The notes under the pieces were generated by a model. The model had not been told where the DNA came from, ran no database searches, and saw only the letters and a list, made by a program, of their open reading frames with translations. Shown here in pieces: positions 48,353 through 59,924 of a stretch of DNA of 64,000 nucleotides. The DNA comes from Nemania diffusa (taxonomy: Eukaryota; Ascomycota; Sordariomycetes; Xylariales; Xylariaceae), in NCBI GenBank assembly GCA_038501195.1, contig JBBPUQ010000002.1, forward strand, positions 1,178,001-1,242,000, in the 5' to 3' direction. Position 1 is the stretch's first letter. The number at the start of each line of letters is the position of its first letter. The position numbers were made by a program, and so were the translations under genes.

Positions 48353-49735
48353 TTAAAGACCCTGCTCCTTTAGGAGGGCATCGAATCCTATCCGAAGCGC
48401 ATTCATTACTGAGTCGTCCACGTTATTCTCTGCCATCTTAGTAATAACCTCGTTAGGATAAAACTCGCCACCTTGTCCCCCGCGCTTCCACATTTCGTGC
48501 AAGAATTTACGCACAATGTCGCCTCGACAATGAGGCTCATCCACAGCGATTAATAAATTGTCCGTGATAAGCGAAATTCGGCAGAGGTCAACACTACTGT
48601 CGTCTTTTTGGCCTTCTGCAATGGCGTCTTTGTAGACCTGACGATAGTCGGCGAGACACGACGGCGAATCCTCCCACACCCCAACCGGTTTGACCCCTTG
48701 ATCCATAGATTCATCATACCCGTACATGGAGGGGTCCCAGTCGCGCGTGAGCCATCCGGGGTATCTCAGGTTACCGATGGAGCGAGGTACAGCTGCAATG
48801 CCGTCCCAATCGATGATGCCTCGGAGGTCACCATCTTCCGAGACGATGAAATTCTGAATGTCGAAATCCGGATGAGTGAGAACGAAACGATCTGTCCCGC
48901 TAGGTTCGGGGATCCAGTTGATCATTTGGCGCAAGAGTGCTTTGGTGCCTTTCTGGTACAAATGATTCCCGGGATGTAGGTCGGCCATGAATGTATAGTA
49001 AGCTTTCGGATCGCTAGACGCTGCAGAGCTCACGTATATAGGGTCGTCGGCTGGATCTTTATGAACGTGGCATCGATCGAGCATGGCTTCCACGTTGAGT
49101 CTTCGTAAGGGACCGGTGCCTAGCAGGGCCCCGTCGCTTGCAAAAATGGGACTACCACTAGTTCGAAATGGAAACCTGCCTAGCTGTATCATCGCAGAGG
49201 CGATGCCCTTGAGAGCACGAGTTCGGCGTGCGCGGTTCACTTCCAGATCGTCACCGTTGATCCGGTGTCCGAACCAGACGTCGTATAGAGGCACCCCGGA
49301 AATATAGGACAATACGATGTAAGGGCACCGGAGAGCGTTTTGAGTTGTCGACGAGAAATCCAAGACATCGGGCAAGGGGATAGTGGTCTCGCGCTTAAGG
49401 AACTGCATCGTCTTAGCCTCGGCGATTAGCGACGACGCGGAGAGGTCATCCCACTTGGCGGTCGTACCGCTGACGGGAATCTTAACCAGCCAGCGCAGGC
49501 CAGTATGGAAGGTCAAGGGGAAGAGGACGTGGTAGGAACCGTACATGGGTTCGCCCACCACGGGCATCGTATCCGCACCAGCAAGTTGGGGTTGGATGCG
49601 GCAGAAAATGTCCTGGCCCAGTAAAGGAAGCTGGTTTTTGTCAAGCGCCGAGAGAACTTCAGAGAACATCTCCTTAATGTCATCCTCAGTCATGTGCGGA
49701 TGAGACACAGGCTCTCTGTCTGGCTGCTGTGTCAT
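48353..49735 (-). CDS. APH-family phosphotransferase-like protein
   Basis: A single uninterrupted 460-codon frame with an ATG start. The kinase-like fold is recognisable: an N-lobe region with YHVLFPLTF...WLVKIPVSG (the Lys of ATP binding), the linker YIVLSYISGVPL, the catalytic loop THPDFDIQNFIV (HxD...N type) and the metal-binding IIDWDG. This is the aminoglycoside phosphotransferase/choline-kinase-like family, greatly expanded in filamentous ascomycetes, where substrates are mostly unknown; antibiotic resistance should not be inferred from the family name. There is no signal peptide, so it is probably cytosolic. It reads in the same direction as adenylate cyclase, 1.2 kb upstream of it, with no co-regulation visible. 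Confidence 0.88.
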   Translation of the reverse strand: MTQQPDREPVSHPHMTEDDIKEMFSEVLSALDKNQLPLLGQDIFCRIQPQLAGADTMPVVGEPMYGSYHVLFPLTFHTGLRWLVKIPVSGTTAKWDDLSASSLIAEAKTMQFLKRETTIPLPDVLDFSSTTQNALRCPYIVLSYISGVPLYDVWFGHRINGDDLEVNRARRTRALKGIASAMIQLGRFPFRTSGSPIFASDGALLGTGPLRRLNVEAMLDRCHVHKDPADDPIYVSSAASSDPKAYYTFMADLHPGNHLYQKGTKALLRQMINWIPEPSGTDRFVLTHPDFDIQNFIVSEDGDLRGIIDWDGIAAVPRSIGNLRYPGWLTRDWDPSMYGYDESMDQGVKPVGVWEDSPSCLADYRQVYKDAIAEGQKDDSSVDLCRISLITDNLLIAVDEPHCRGDIVRKFLHEMWKRGGQGGEFYPNEVITKMAENNVDDSVMNALRIGFDALLKEQGL

Positions 49736-52672
49736 TTTGTTGTACCTGGGTAGTGTGATGTGATATTAGGGTAAATGGCACGTAATCATATGTTGAGACA
49801 AAAGTGTCAGAGAAGGAAGTCACAGAGTGAGTAGAAGTCCTGTCGCAGCTAGGAAGAATGGTGTAGTTAGGGCTCAACAGATAGAGTCATTGATACAAAC
49901 AAGCTGTTGACTGGGACAAGCAGCTAAGCCACATTGGTGACTGGTTGTTGTTCAAGGGAGGGCGGGATGTCACCCACTGCAGGTATTGTATGTAAGGGGT
50001 TCCGGTCCTACCACCGTTTTTCGTCCTAATGCCTAATTGATGTCAAAACAATTAACCATTAGGTAACCACCTAATGGTCATACATACATACAGCCAACTT
50101 CATGTACCGACAGGTGCCTACTAGATGGTTGTACCTACAGTCATGTGCAGTCGGTGTTCATACATAAAACATTCCTACTTACACCAAAAAAAAGCTAAGG
50201 CAAAGGCGCTGACCTAGCACGAGCATTGCCGCGGCGAAAGTCACACCAGCCTACAATACACGAATCCACGCGCTAGCAATCCAGTAATGGCGGCATGGTT
50301 TGAGTCTTTTGATTCGTCGGCGATGTTGTTGTTTGTGATGTTGGTTGGTGTTGATGATATTATTGTGGTGATGCTGGTGTTGGTGAATGAATGTTGGTGA
50401 ATGATAGTGATACTGGTTACATTGCAAAATATTTGCAAATTTTCTCTCTGTCTGCCGAAGCATAAAGCAAGCTTGTTACTCCGTACATTGTGCTGTTTAA
50501 TGTTTTTCCTTCATCTGCTCAGAGAAACCAAACTAGAAGCTTGACTCCAAACACGCTTTACATCCTCATTCTACATCGCTTAGTTACCTAGCTATTACCT
50601 CGCAGCTACGATCAGAACTTTCAACCCTTACTATTCTTAAAAACATGGTTCATCACTGGCAAGTTAAAAGTGTCCAATATAAGTCAAGCTGACTAACGCT
50701 ACTACAGTCCCAGCTGCTTCAAATTTCCCTTCTCCACTAGATGCATGATGAAAGGTCATGTCCTTCTATGTCTGGTGCATGCCGAGATCTATATGCCTGG
50801 CAAAGCATGTGCTTCTTGCCATAGAGACGAAGTCCATGCTGTAAAAGAAGAGGAAAGGAGGAGAAGACACGAGAAAAATGTAGGAAAAAATGAGAGTTAG
50901 TATGTGTCAAGCAAAATCTACCGCTTCTGTACTACACATACTGGTGTCAAATATCCGTCAGAAGGAATTGTTAGGAGTGTTGGCCGGAGGTGTGTGTTAG
51001 TGGATCGGATACGAATTCTACTAGATTTTATAGATATAGAGCACCCGTTCACCAGCTTAGGTGGAAGGCCCGGGATCAATAATCATTGAGTCCTACTGCT
51101 AAGGAGCGGTATATCTCACTCTATTAACATCCCCCTGGGCCAATTATTACGCTCTAAACACCAATTATTAACTCACGATTGTGCATTGTAATGGCCAGTG
51201 ACAGTGTGAGATTAACTGGACAAAGTCAGAACGAATCTATCAGGTAGCACTGATTTCGAAGCTCATAGATATCAATAAGATATATTACGTCCCATCGAAC
51301 ACTGCATAGAAGTATAGATATAATTAATTACATCGTTAGGATCTTGTACCAGCACGTCTAAAAACCGGTATTAGTACAACCTTAGAGCTCAAGCAGCCCG
51401 CAGCACATTATACCTTGACGAGCTTGCCTAGCTCCCCTTGTGGTTTACCCATTATGATCTCAGCGAGGTGACCGTGCTTATTAACGAGAAATTCGAGGTT
51501 ACTGCTTTGGTCGACTGAGTAGTTAGATATTTAAAGTCGGAATATAATGTAGTAATAAAACAGGGAGAAAAAAACGATGTATATACGTTAACGAGGAACC
51601 ACTTGCTAGGAAATTGTTTACATAATAAAGACGTTGAATCGTGGAAAAAGGGTAGCTACTACTCTCCGTTTCTTACGGTTTAGAATAATGCAATTGAACT
51701 TTTGCTTATGTAAAAGTGGGATCTCGCTCAGCCTCGCCCTAGGCTAGGGTCAGGGTAAAAGCGGCGTGTCTTAGGCTAGCACCCGTTTCTTACAGATACC
51801 TACTTCATAACTTAAAACTTAACCCCCAGACCACAGAAAACGATTCGCTCGGTTAGGTCTGTCAAGGCAATTCGATCGATTAAAAACATATACATCAGTG
51901 CAAGTGCGGTAGTTTGATAAATTGTCTTGCATATCATCGAGTTTATCGATCCGTTCTGCATCCTCACAATATCCCCAATATCTAAAATACTGGGACTAAC
52001 CCTGTCCACCAAAGTACCTGGGCGTATATGTATTCTGCACATAATATTGCTATTACCTACCCGCATATACTATCAAGGCTGACAGGTCGCTCATGACACG
52101 AGTCTGCCTTACGAATCGGATGAAACTTTTTTAACTATCATGCAGCTGATGTGACTTAAAGCGTAATTAAAAAGAGGGGAAGTCTTTTCAAAAAAGAAAA
52201 CGTCTGCGAGTTACAAGATATCCCGCCAATAGTGCGCTCAGTGACCACAGTTATGTAAAACAGTGGTTACACTGGGCAGTTATAAATAACTTCCCGGCAG
52301 CCAGAACTCCCGCATTCGCAATCACAGCTGACCAATTAAAAACCCTTGCTTTTCGACCCCTACCACCTCTACGCAGTATAGTGAGATTCCGCAAATAGAA
52401 ACTCGCCTACGTCGTTAATAAGGCTTATATTATTATGCTTCTCTATTAAGGTTTGAAGTTGCACGTAAGTTCTCTTCCATGTAGAAAATTAAGACATGCT
52501 TACTTATAGTTAAATGCACTCGGGAAATTCCATGTACTAGAGAGGATGACCCACACGCGGCGGTCCTCTAGCTAACCTCATCCCTGCATCCAACTATGGG
52601 GCTCGGGAGAGAGAAGCACCAAGAAAAAAAAACCTTTAAAAAACTAGAGAATTATGAGAATAATTCGAAGTC
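49736..52672. other. Long intergenic region, no gene supported
   Basis: Nearly 3 kb of short frames in all six phases. A GTTGGTGATG-like low-complexity patch lies at about 50320-50405. No splice-linked coding series or repeat element was found. Confidence 0.5.
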
Positions 52673-52771
52673 TGGTCCCAGTGAGGATTGAACTCACGAC
52701 TTTCGCATTACAGATGTTATGATACAATCATAGTATTAGTACGACACTCTAACCAGCTGAGTTATGGGACC
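52673..52771 (-). tRNA. tRNA-Ile(AAU) with 25-nt intron
   Basis: On the minus strand: acceptor GGTCCCA/TGGGACC, D arm ACTC-AGCTGGTTA-GAGT, anticodon stem TCGTA/TGCGA with loop CTAATA (anticodon AAT, read as IAU after inosine modification), variable loop AAGTC, T arm GTGAG-TTCAATC-CTCAC, discriminator A. All stems pair (one G-T). A 25-nt intron follows A37 at the canonical site. T-runs lie downstream at about 52621-52645. The gene looks fully functional. Confidence 0.92.
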
Positions 52772-53501
52772 TATGCGACTGATGATTGAGGTAGGTTACG
52801 TTACGATAGAAGAGGTTGGGTGTAGGATAGAAACGCCGTATGTTCAATTGCCTGTAGAGCGTCCTATGAATATTAGGAAAACTCATAGCAATAATCATAA
52901 GAGAAGCGGGTTTTAATTAACCCTTACATTAACTACTTACCAAGTAGTCGTCTATGTCGGTTTTGAGAAAAATTAAATCATTGAGGGTTTAGCTCAATAG
53001 GCGATGACTTCTACGTAGCCAAGACAATAGCATAATAGAGTCCCGGTCAACAGTAAAATTTCATGCTCACTCACGCATATCCATTAAGTAAACCCGGAAT
53101 ATCTTGCCGATGCCTTGGGATGGCTAATACATGCCGTCGGCATTGGATCTTGCATAGTAATCGCTCGTTAGCTTCGATTTGGTTTCCCAAAGCTTCACGC
53201 GGGCTATGAACCCTGCAAATAAAAACAGTATCCCCTGAGAAATAGTTATGTGAAAGATACTAAGATAGCTCTGAGGTTAAAATGCTGTACGAAATGCTAT
53301 GTAGTCACCAGCACACTCACATATCAGAATATCTCAGATCGTCAAACAAGAAGCTATTAGCATATAGACGGCATAAGTTGTGCGTATGCTGTTCTGTAGA
53401 CTCTCTATTATTTCGATTTCCAAGAGCCATAATAACCGTAACGGGGGTATCAGTACAAAATCAGGCAGCAAGCACACGCATGCCAAGTAGCACCTCATTC
53501 T
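52772..53501. other. Intergenic, nothing recognised
   Basis: Lies between the tRNA gene and the 3' end of the dynamitin gene. Only short frames are present. Confidence 0.5.
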
Positions 53502-54913
53502 TCACGATAGCTGAGCCATCTTAGCCTCCAGTTCCTTGACCCATCCTTCGACCACCTTCATGTTTCCGGACATGGACGTCTCGCTTTCACTCATCGCCTG
53601 CTCAATCTTCTCTAAGCCTTCTCTCCACTGTTTGAGATCCGCTGCCATTTCACTCTGAGACATCTCAATCCGCTCAAGCGTCTCGGCAGCCGTTGCAGCA
53701 TCGGCGTGTATGGCTCTCAGGGAGCGCAATCTATCCAGCAAAGGCGGCAGAAGAGGCGTCAAACTCTCGATGGTCGGCAGGGTTCCGTATAGAGCATTGA
53801 TCTTAGCGACTTGCTCCGCGTCGTCAGTTTCTACTGTAGGACCACCCGCCGAGGACAGTTCCTCTTGCGCTACCTTGGCGGCTTTTCTAGACTTCTCCAA
53901 TTGCTCAGCTTCTTGTGTCAATGTTCGTACTCGGCGGCTAATGCTATCGAGTGACGAAGTAGACGCTTCCGACAAAGTCATGATTTGGTTTTGGAGATTC
54001 TCGAGCGTTGGCAAAATGGCGCGAGGTAGGCCGTTGCCTTCCATGTCGGGTGTCGCAGTTGAGGATATGCCGATTGATTTCTCTAGAAGAGCAAGCCGCC
54101 AGTCGAAATCGGCAGCCTTTGCAAGGGCGTGGCTTTGGTCATAGCTAGGGGCGTAGGTGACGGTATACGTGGCGTTGTCCACTGATGCAAATGGCACATC
54201 TTGCGATTCGGTAGGCTCTCGGACTGGCCTCGCAGGCCTCGCTCGAGAGCCTATAGCTTCTTCAGGTTGCGTCGATAACTCGTCCAATGCTTGGCTGAGT
54301 GTCGCGAGCTCTGTGTCGGGTTGTGGCGACGTGTCTCCCGATTCCATGTGTTGTTTGCCGTATTCCTCTTTCGCCTCCTGAATCTCGCGTCTTAAACGCG
54401 CGATCTTTCTTTCTAGGGTTTCACCATCCTCTTCATCGCTCAGATCGCCGATCTCGGCGGTGCCGTCTTTGAGGATTCGGTGCCTTCTGCTCGAGGCTCG
54501 GTAGGATTTACGCTTTCCATTTACCCGATCAGAGAAGTCTACATCTCGGGCATCAAGCTGCGAGGGCATAAAGCGCGATCGAGCTTGGTTTATACGGAGT
54601 CGCGAGTGAGATATTCCGGGCCCATCCGTGTCGTCATCGTCATCGTCGTCAAGTTCATCGTCCGATAGCGACCTATCAATTGTTGTCTGAAGCTAGCTAT
54701 TAGTTGTTGTCCGTTCCAATTTAGCAGCGATGGTGGCCGTAGCAGTAGTGTTCGTACAGGAATGGTTGAATTATCGTCGGTTAGTTCTGGGGTCTCGTAA
54801 ATATCGGGTGCAGAGTCCTAGAGAGTATTAGTACCAAGCAGCACGAGAGCTCTGGAGGGAGCTTGAGATAATACCAAGTCGGGCAGGTCGGCGTATTTTC
54901 GATTAACAGCCAT
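53502..54913 (-). CDS. Dynactin subunit 2 (dynamitin, p50)
   Basis: Exons 54875-54913, 54758-54817 and 53502-54686, with introns of 57 and 71 nt, give 427 residues. The N terminus MAVNRKYADLPDLDSAPDIYETPEL is the conserved dynamitin head that anchors the subunit in the dynactin shoulder. An Asp-rich run follows, then FMPSQLDARDVDFSDR and long coiled-coil stretches (ERKIARLRREIQEAKEEYG; the C-terminal EKIEQAMSESE region). It is part of dynactin, the dynein activator needed for nuclear migration and vesicle transport (Jnm1 in yeast, a ropy gene in Neurospora). The long frame alone starts at an internal Met and would lose the head. Divergent from the Rtc4-domain gene, 690 bp away. Confidence 0.94.
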
Positions 54914-55604
54914 GGTGGGATCTTAAGAGCTCGTGTCGAATGGTTAGCTCCTTGGAGGTGATGTTTGTCAAGAGACGAGGGGCAGCTGGTAGAATTATGT
55001 TTTCGGGATGCAGGTACAAAACGCACCATATCATGATATCTCTAAAGAGAAGCTTGCCAGTTGGCAGTAGGTATTAATTATGAACCTGGGAGGTAGCTAC
55101 CCGTGTATCCTGCAGGGATGTTTGCTCATGAGTCACAGTGTAAACAGTTAATGCACTGTAACCCGGGTGTATGAATACAGTACATTAGATGAGTTCTACT
55201 GTACGCGCAGTACCTACCACCGCCTCTACCTATCTTCCACTTTAAGTAATCAGCCTCAGCTTGACGCGTCGTCGTCGCTCGCAGCCAGCAGATATCGATG
55301 CCGCTTACCCATTCTTGAGAAGAAAGAACACTCAGTTTCTTGTTTTAGCTCAAGGTATTGTAATCGTGAACTTGCTCATTCTCTTCGAGTTGGAGCAAGC
55401 AAAGCAACCTTCAGCTTCATCTTATATGCACTCTGCGCCCTTTCCAACCTAGTCGTGAGCCTTCATGTGCACGCACATACCTGTTCATTGATTCGATTTT
55501 GCTTCGATTCAGTCTCTTCGACTGATATTGAAGAGGATATACAAGCTTCATGTGTTGCATAGCCTATCCTTGTGGGCTGCAATCTTGCGAATAAACAATC
55601 ATTA
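54914..55604. promoter_or_regulatory. Shared divergent promoter region
   Basis: About 690 bp separate the ATGs of dynamitin (minus) and the Rtc4-domain gene (plus). Frames inside it (55167-55562 plus) lack domains. No clear TATA box was seen, consistent with constitutive expression. Confidence 0.4.
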
Positions 55605-57440
55605 ATGGCCGAGCGTCGATCGATAATCCTAGAGCCACGGTCGCGGCCGCGGCCACCGCAGCGAATTGGCTTAACTAAGCATTTTTCTGGGGGGCCGCCT
55701 CTTACTCAGGTCCACGGTAAGGCCATTCAGTCTGCCCCGAAACAAAAAGTCAAAGCATCTTCCTTCGGTATGAAAGGAGATTCAGATCCTCTGTATGACC
55801 CCATTACCGCACCGCCGGAGAGCAGCGATAATGAGGCAGAAAATGGTCCTATAAAACAGTCGAACCCGGACGACGGGGATAATTCAGACGAGGAATACGA
55901 AAGGAGCCGAACCGCAGACATCCGTGCAACAACTTTCAACAAAGCTGCCTCTACTACAGCAAGTAAGACTCAGTCTTTTAAGCGAAAGACTAGAGCATCT
56001 CCAGTTCATGGGAGAGATGGAAACAAGCCCGCAATAGATGACTCTTCTAGCCTTGCAGGATCTAAACGATATGCCGAAGAAGAACAGCCAAAAGGGGCCA
56101 ATCAGCTAGAGAAAGAACTCCAAGCCCCGCGTCAGAAGAAGAAAAAACAACCTGCGATGAAGTATGGCGCACAGCAAAAGACAAAGAGGTCAAATGTATC
56201 ACAATCAATACCTTCCTCTTGGAAGGATGATCCCACGTCTTCGGCCTCACAAGATAGCGGTGAGTATGTAATGCTCAAAGGGAATATCTAGACGCTAATA
56301 TCCTAAACAGTGCCACCTACCTCCCCCAAAAGGCCATTTCATCGCGCCATGAGTATCAGCCCCCTAAAGTCTCAAACTCCCAGGAAACCATTCAAGAGTG
56401 GAAGGCAGAGCCTCGATTTGGATGAGCCAGAAGACTCGAAGCCGAGCTTCAAGAGTATACCTCGAGACGGCTTATCTCCCATGCCAACGCCAAGAAAGCG
56501 CCGCTTGAAGCATATGAGTCCTGTAGACGAAGATGCTGAGGATATAAAATTAAAACCAGCTAAACCAGTGGCTAAAGGGTCACGCAAAATACGAGTTCCC
56601 CGGAAACTACAGGGGAAAGGCTCTAAAGCATACAAACTATCCCCTGACTCCAGAAAACAGGATCTTCCCGAGCGACCCGTCTTCAAAATTCCAGGATTAG
56701 AAGATATTGATTCGTTTGACGATAATGTTTCACTAGATGCCACGGCAACCTCCGGAGAATCGCAAGATACTTCCTACGATCATTTAGAGGTAGAAGAACT
56801 CCAGAGTGCAATCATACCGAGATGCCCAATGTGCTATGAGGAGGTCGATAGCGAGCTTTTTGAAAAGCATTCAGCTCATGGGAAAATGAGCGTCAAGCAG
56901 CAGACCGCCTTCTGCAGATTGCACAAACGGCGGTCGGCGGAGGCGGCAGGAATGGAGAAAGGCTATCCCAAGATTGACTGGGAGGCCCTGAGCAGCCGCT
57001 GTCGTGCACACCAAAGCTTCCTACGGAACATTCTTGAGGGAACTCAAGTATCACATTACCGCAAAGTCTTCAAGGAAAAGGTAGATTCTGGAAAGAATCG
57101 AACCCTACTAACGAGCCAGGACAATCTCACACCAGGCTATTACGGACCTCGAGGACTACAGGTTATGACAGGATTCATCATGAGTGCCTTATCCAATGTG
57201 ATTCGCAGACGAGCAGTAGAGGACAAGCTCATCTCAGCGAGGTCTTATACCGGATACGTTCAAACTGTCCTCGTTCCCGAGCTGACTGTACGCCTAATCA
57301 TGGAGGACATGTCGGTTACCGAAGAGAGAGCGAGAAATGTACTGGAAGAAAGCGTTGAGATTGGCGAGCTGCTTCACGAGGAAGCAAGAGATGTCATAAG
57401 AATCGGCGAAAAAGAGGACGACTCCTTGCTAGAAACATGA
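55605..57440 (+). CDS. Rtc4-domain protein
   Basis: Exons 55605-56259 and 56311-57440 join over a 51-nt intron (donor GTGAGT, branch region CCTAAAC, acceptor CAG) to give 594 residues. The first two thirds are Lys/Ser/Pro-rich, disordered and carry NLS-like basic runs (RQKKKKQ, PRKRRLK). A CPMCYEEVD...HSAHGK segment follows, then the conserved C-terminal domain with YPKIDWEALSSRC, RGLQVMTGFIM and a helical end, which I recognise as the RTC4-like domain. Yeast Rtc4 was named for a restriction-of-telomere-capping phenotype; a molecular function is not established, and a nuclear location is inferred. The start at 55605 is the second Met of the frame; 55572 begins at a non-ATG codon. Confidence 0.82.
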
Positions 57441-57916
57441 TCCGGAGCTCTTGATGGTGCCATTTTTAGCGCTATAGGCTTGCTTAGAAATGCCTCGCTT
57501 TGATATGTTGAGGCCGTGTACAACCAGCATGAGGCATGGAATTTTTATTCTGAGATAATGGCGTCTGAGAAGCTTGTATCATAGCTAGAAAAGACGAATG
57601 TACAGATGAACCAACGGCGCCATATTTGCTCAATTAGTGAAATTGCCATACACGGCCACAGAAATACTGCGCATGTCATAAGCGCATTTTAGGCTACTTC
57701 GCCATCGCCAAATATCCGGAACACGAGTCAATTATAATGACATATCGTACTATATACAATAACGGAAAAGACTGACTTTATAACACAATTCCCTCCCTTA
57801 TAGTAGATGACAACATTTGTACGGGTGGCACAGTGCCACACAATATATACACGAAAAAGTAAACGAAATATAAACTGAAAATCACCATTTGGCTCCCGTC
57901 GTGCTACTCAGCACGT
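57441..57916. other. Short convergent intergenic region
   Basis: It holds the two 3' ends of convergent genes and is AT-richer than its flanks. No other feature. Confidence 0.5.
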
Positions 57917-59815
57917 CTAAGCAGTAATCTGGTTCAGAGCAGGGTCCCCAGCAGGCAAGGTCGTCGCATCGAGACGAGCCCGGGTGCTCCAGCGCATATT
58001 AGGAACATCGCGTTTCTTCGCCGGAACGGAACTCGAGCTCGCGGGGGCCGTGAAGTTAGTAGTAGTCGAGTTGAGCGGCAACGTGCCATTAAGCAAGGAA
58101 GCTATGGTAGAAAAAGTCAGCATCAGAACTTAGATAACTCGCGCACCGATCTCGTATCCGGGGAGGACTAATCAATCAACGCCACAGCATGACTTACAAG
58201 ACGGAACCCAATCAGTATCAACCTCATCGCCCTCGAACCTAAGCCCCTGCGCATCGCACGCCGGCGCCTCGATAATCAGCCCGCTCTGCGGGAACGGGTC
58301 CAGCGGCCCCCAGAGGTTGCCGTCGGCATCCACGCCCAGCCCCCGCGTGAGCCACGGCAGCTGCGAGAAGTCGTTGGCGGGCGGCGGCACGCCGGGCACG
58401 TCCTGCTCGCTCTGGACCCAGACGTTGACGGGCTGGACGTAGGCGCCGGCGAGGAAGCCGTTCTTGGTCGCGCGCGTCTTGGGCACGCCGTCCACCTCGG
58501 CGATGACGCGGTAGTCGCGCGCGTACCCCGACAGGATGTCGGCGCGGTACTCGAACTTGTTCTGCGCGTTGCCGCCGCCGCGCAGCCCGATCGCCGCCAC
58601 GATGCGGTCCGTCACGGCGCCCGTGCACGGGTCGATGTCCATCGCGTAGAGCGCCACTGTCGAGCGCGCGTTCGAGGTGTAGCCGACGATCTAGTGTGGG
58701 GATTCCCCATTAGCACGTTTCTGGTACTGTCGAGGGGGGTAATGTATTATCGGTAGTCTCGGAAAAGGATCTCTACTTACTCGGGACTCGGCTAACTCGG
58801 TGTTGCCGTTGAAGTTGGACACACCAAGCAGCGCGAGTTCGGTGCGGACATAGACGAGGTCCTGGAGAGTCGTGATCTGTACGTTCTGGGCGATGACGCT
58901 AAAGGCGATGACCTCGTTGCCGCGCTTGATTCCTGACCAGGTGATGAAGTCGCCTGGTAAAAAAGGGGCCATGCTGAGGGGGTCAGGGGCAGTGCTATCC
59001 CCGAGCGATTAGCAATCTCGTCTTTCTCAGCTCATAGCAGCGCAGGGAGGCCTACAAAGTTCCTTGCCCATTAAAGGGGCGGTTCGTTGACGGGCACAGA
59101 GGGTCGGTGGTGTTGCGAGGGATACACATTGGGAATCCGGAGAACGAAGTGACGCTTGGGCTCTCATCGTCGGCGGTGAAAAACGGCGCCTCTGTATACC
59201 CAACGGAGAATACTGCGTTCGGGTCGTTGATACGGAGGGTTGGCCCGTTGTGTATTTGCATGCTACCATTCGCGAAGTCGATGGACTCGATGAAGCCACT
59301 TGCTATTCCCTCGAAGAATTCGTAGGTGATGACCTGTGCCGCCATAGGCACCCCGTTGATAAAGTTACCAATGACCTAGAAACAGAGTATGCGTCAGTTT
59401 CATGCTCGTCCAGGTTGGCTATGAATATAATAAGAATTCGTATAGAGCCTGTAGGCAAGTATGTTATATCTATACATAGGCTCCGAATCGAACAGTGTAT
59501 ATTCACAAGTCAAGGAGTGATCCCGCGTCATAGCTGACTCACATTGGTCTCGTATCCGAGCATAGAGTCTTTGTCTTGAACAAAGTCTTTCCATGGGACA
59601 TAGGCCGCAGGGAACTCAACCTGCAAGTTTTTGGGGACAGTTATGTTGAAGCCGCCAATGGTAATAGTGCCCCCGGTGTTAAAGGTATCGTCAAATGCGG
59701 TAGCGTCATCCAAAGCTCCCTGAACGAACAAAGGGGCGTCTTGGCCATAGGCCTTGGAAAATAAGTTCATGAGCTGCAGTCCTACCACGAGGACAGATAT
59801 AAAAGGCCCAGGCAT
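57917..59815 (-). CDS. Secreted protein of unknown function, five exons
   Basis: Exons 59543-59815, 59056-59375, 58781-58973, 58198-58690 and 57917-58101 (introns 167, 82, 90 and 96 nt) join in frame to 487 residues. MPGPFISVLVVGLQLMNLFS opens a signal peptide ending around YGQDAP. The body contains TITIGGFNITVP, VIGNFINGVPM, GDFITWSGIK, IVGYTSNARSTVALYAMD and AGAYVQPVNVWVQSEQDVPG. Late segments include GPLDPFPQSGLIIEAPACD. There are four cysteines in the core and several N-glycosylation sites. The beta-rich, Gly/Pro-punctuated pattern suggests an extracellular beta-structured protein. I recall similar unnamed proteins in other ascomycetes but cannot attach a function. It is divergent from the multicopper oxidase, 3 kb away; a functional link is only a possibility. 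Confidence 0.8.
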
Positions 59816-59917
59816 GATATCGGAATTCGTGGAAGATAAGAGTGTATAGGGTAAAGTGATTGTAATGAGGTGATGAGGGGTGTAGAAGAGAAGGATATCA
59901 CTAAGGACATGTAAAGG

Positions 59918-59924
59918 CTTTATA
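59918..59924 (-). promoter_or_regulatory. Probable TATA box of secreted protein gene
   Basis: TATAAAG on the minus strand, about 105 bp upstream of the ATG at 59815. Confidence 0.5.

Noticed and set aside
48353..49735. Antibiotic-resistance gene interpretation of the APH-fold protein
   Set aside because: The fold is widely expanded in fungi with unknown substrates; nothing in the sequence points to aminoglycosides.
52985..53025. Second tRNA-like segment (GGTTTAGCTCAATAGGC)
   Set aside because: Only a D-arm-like piece; no anticodon or T arm.
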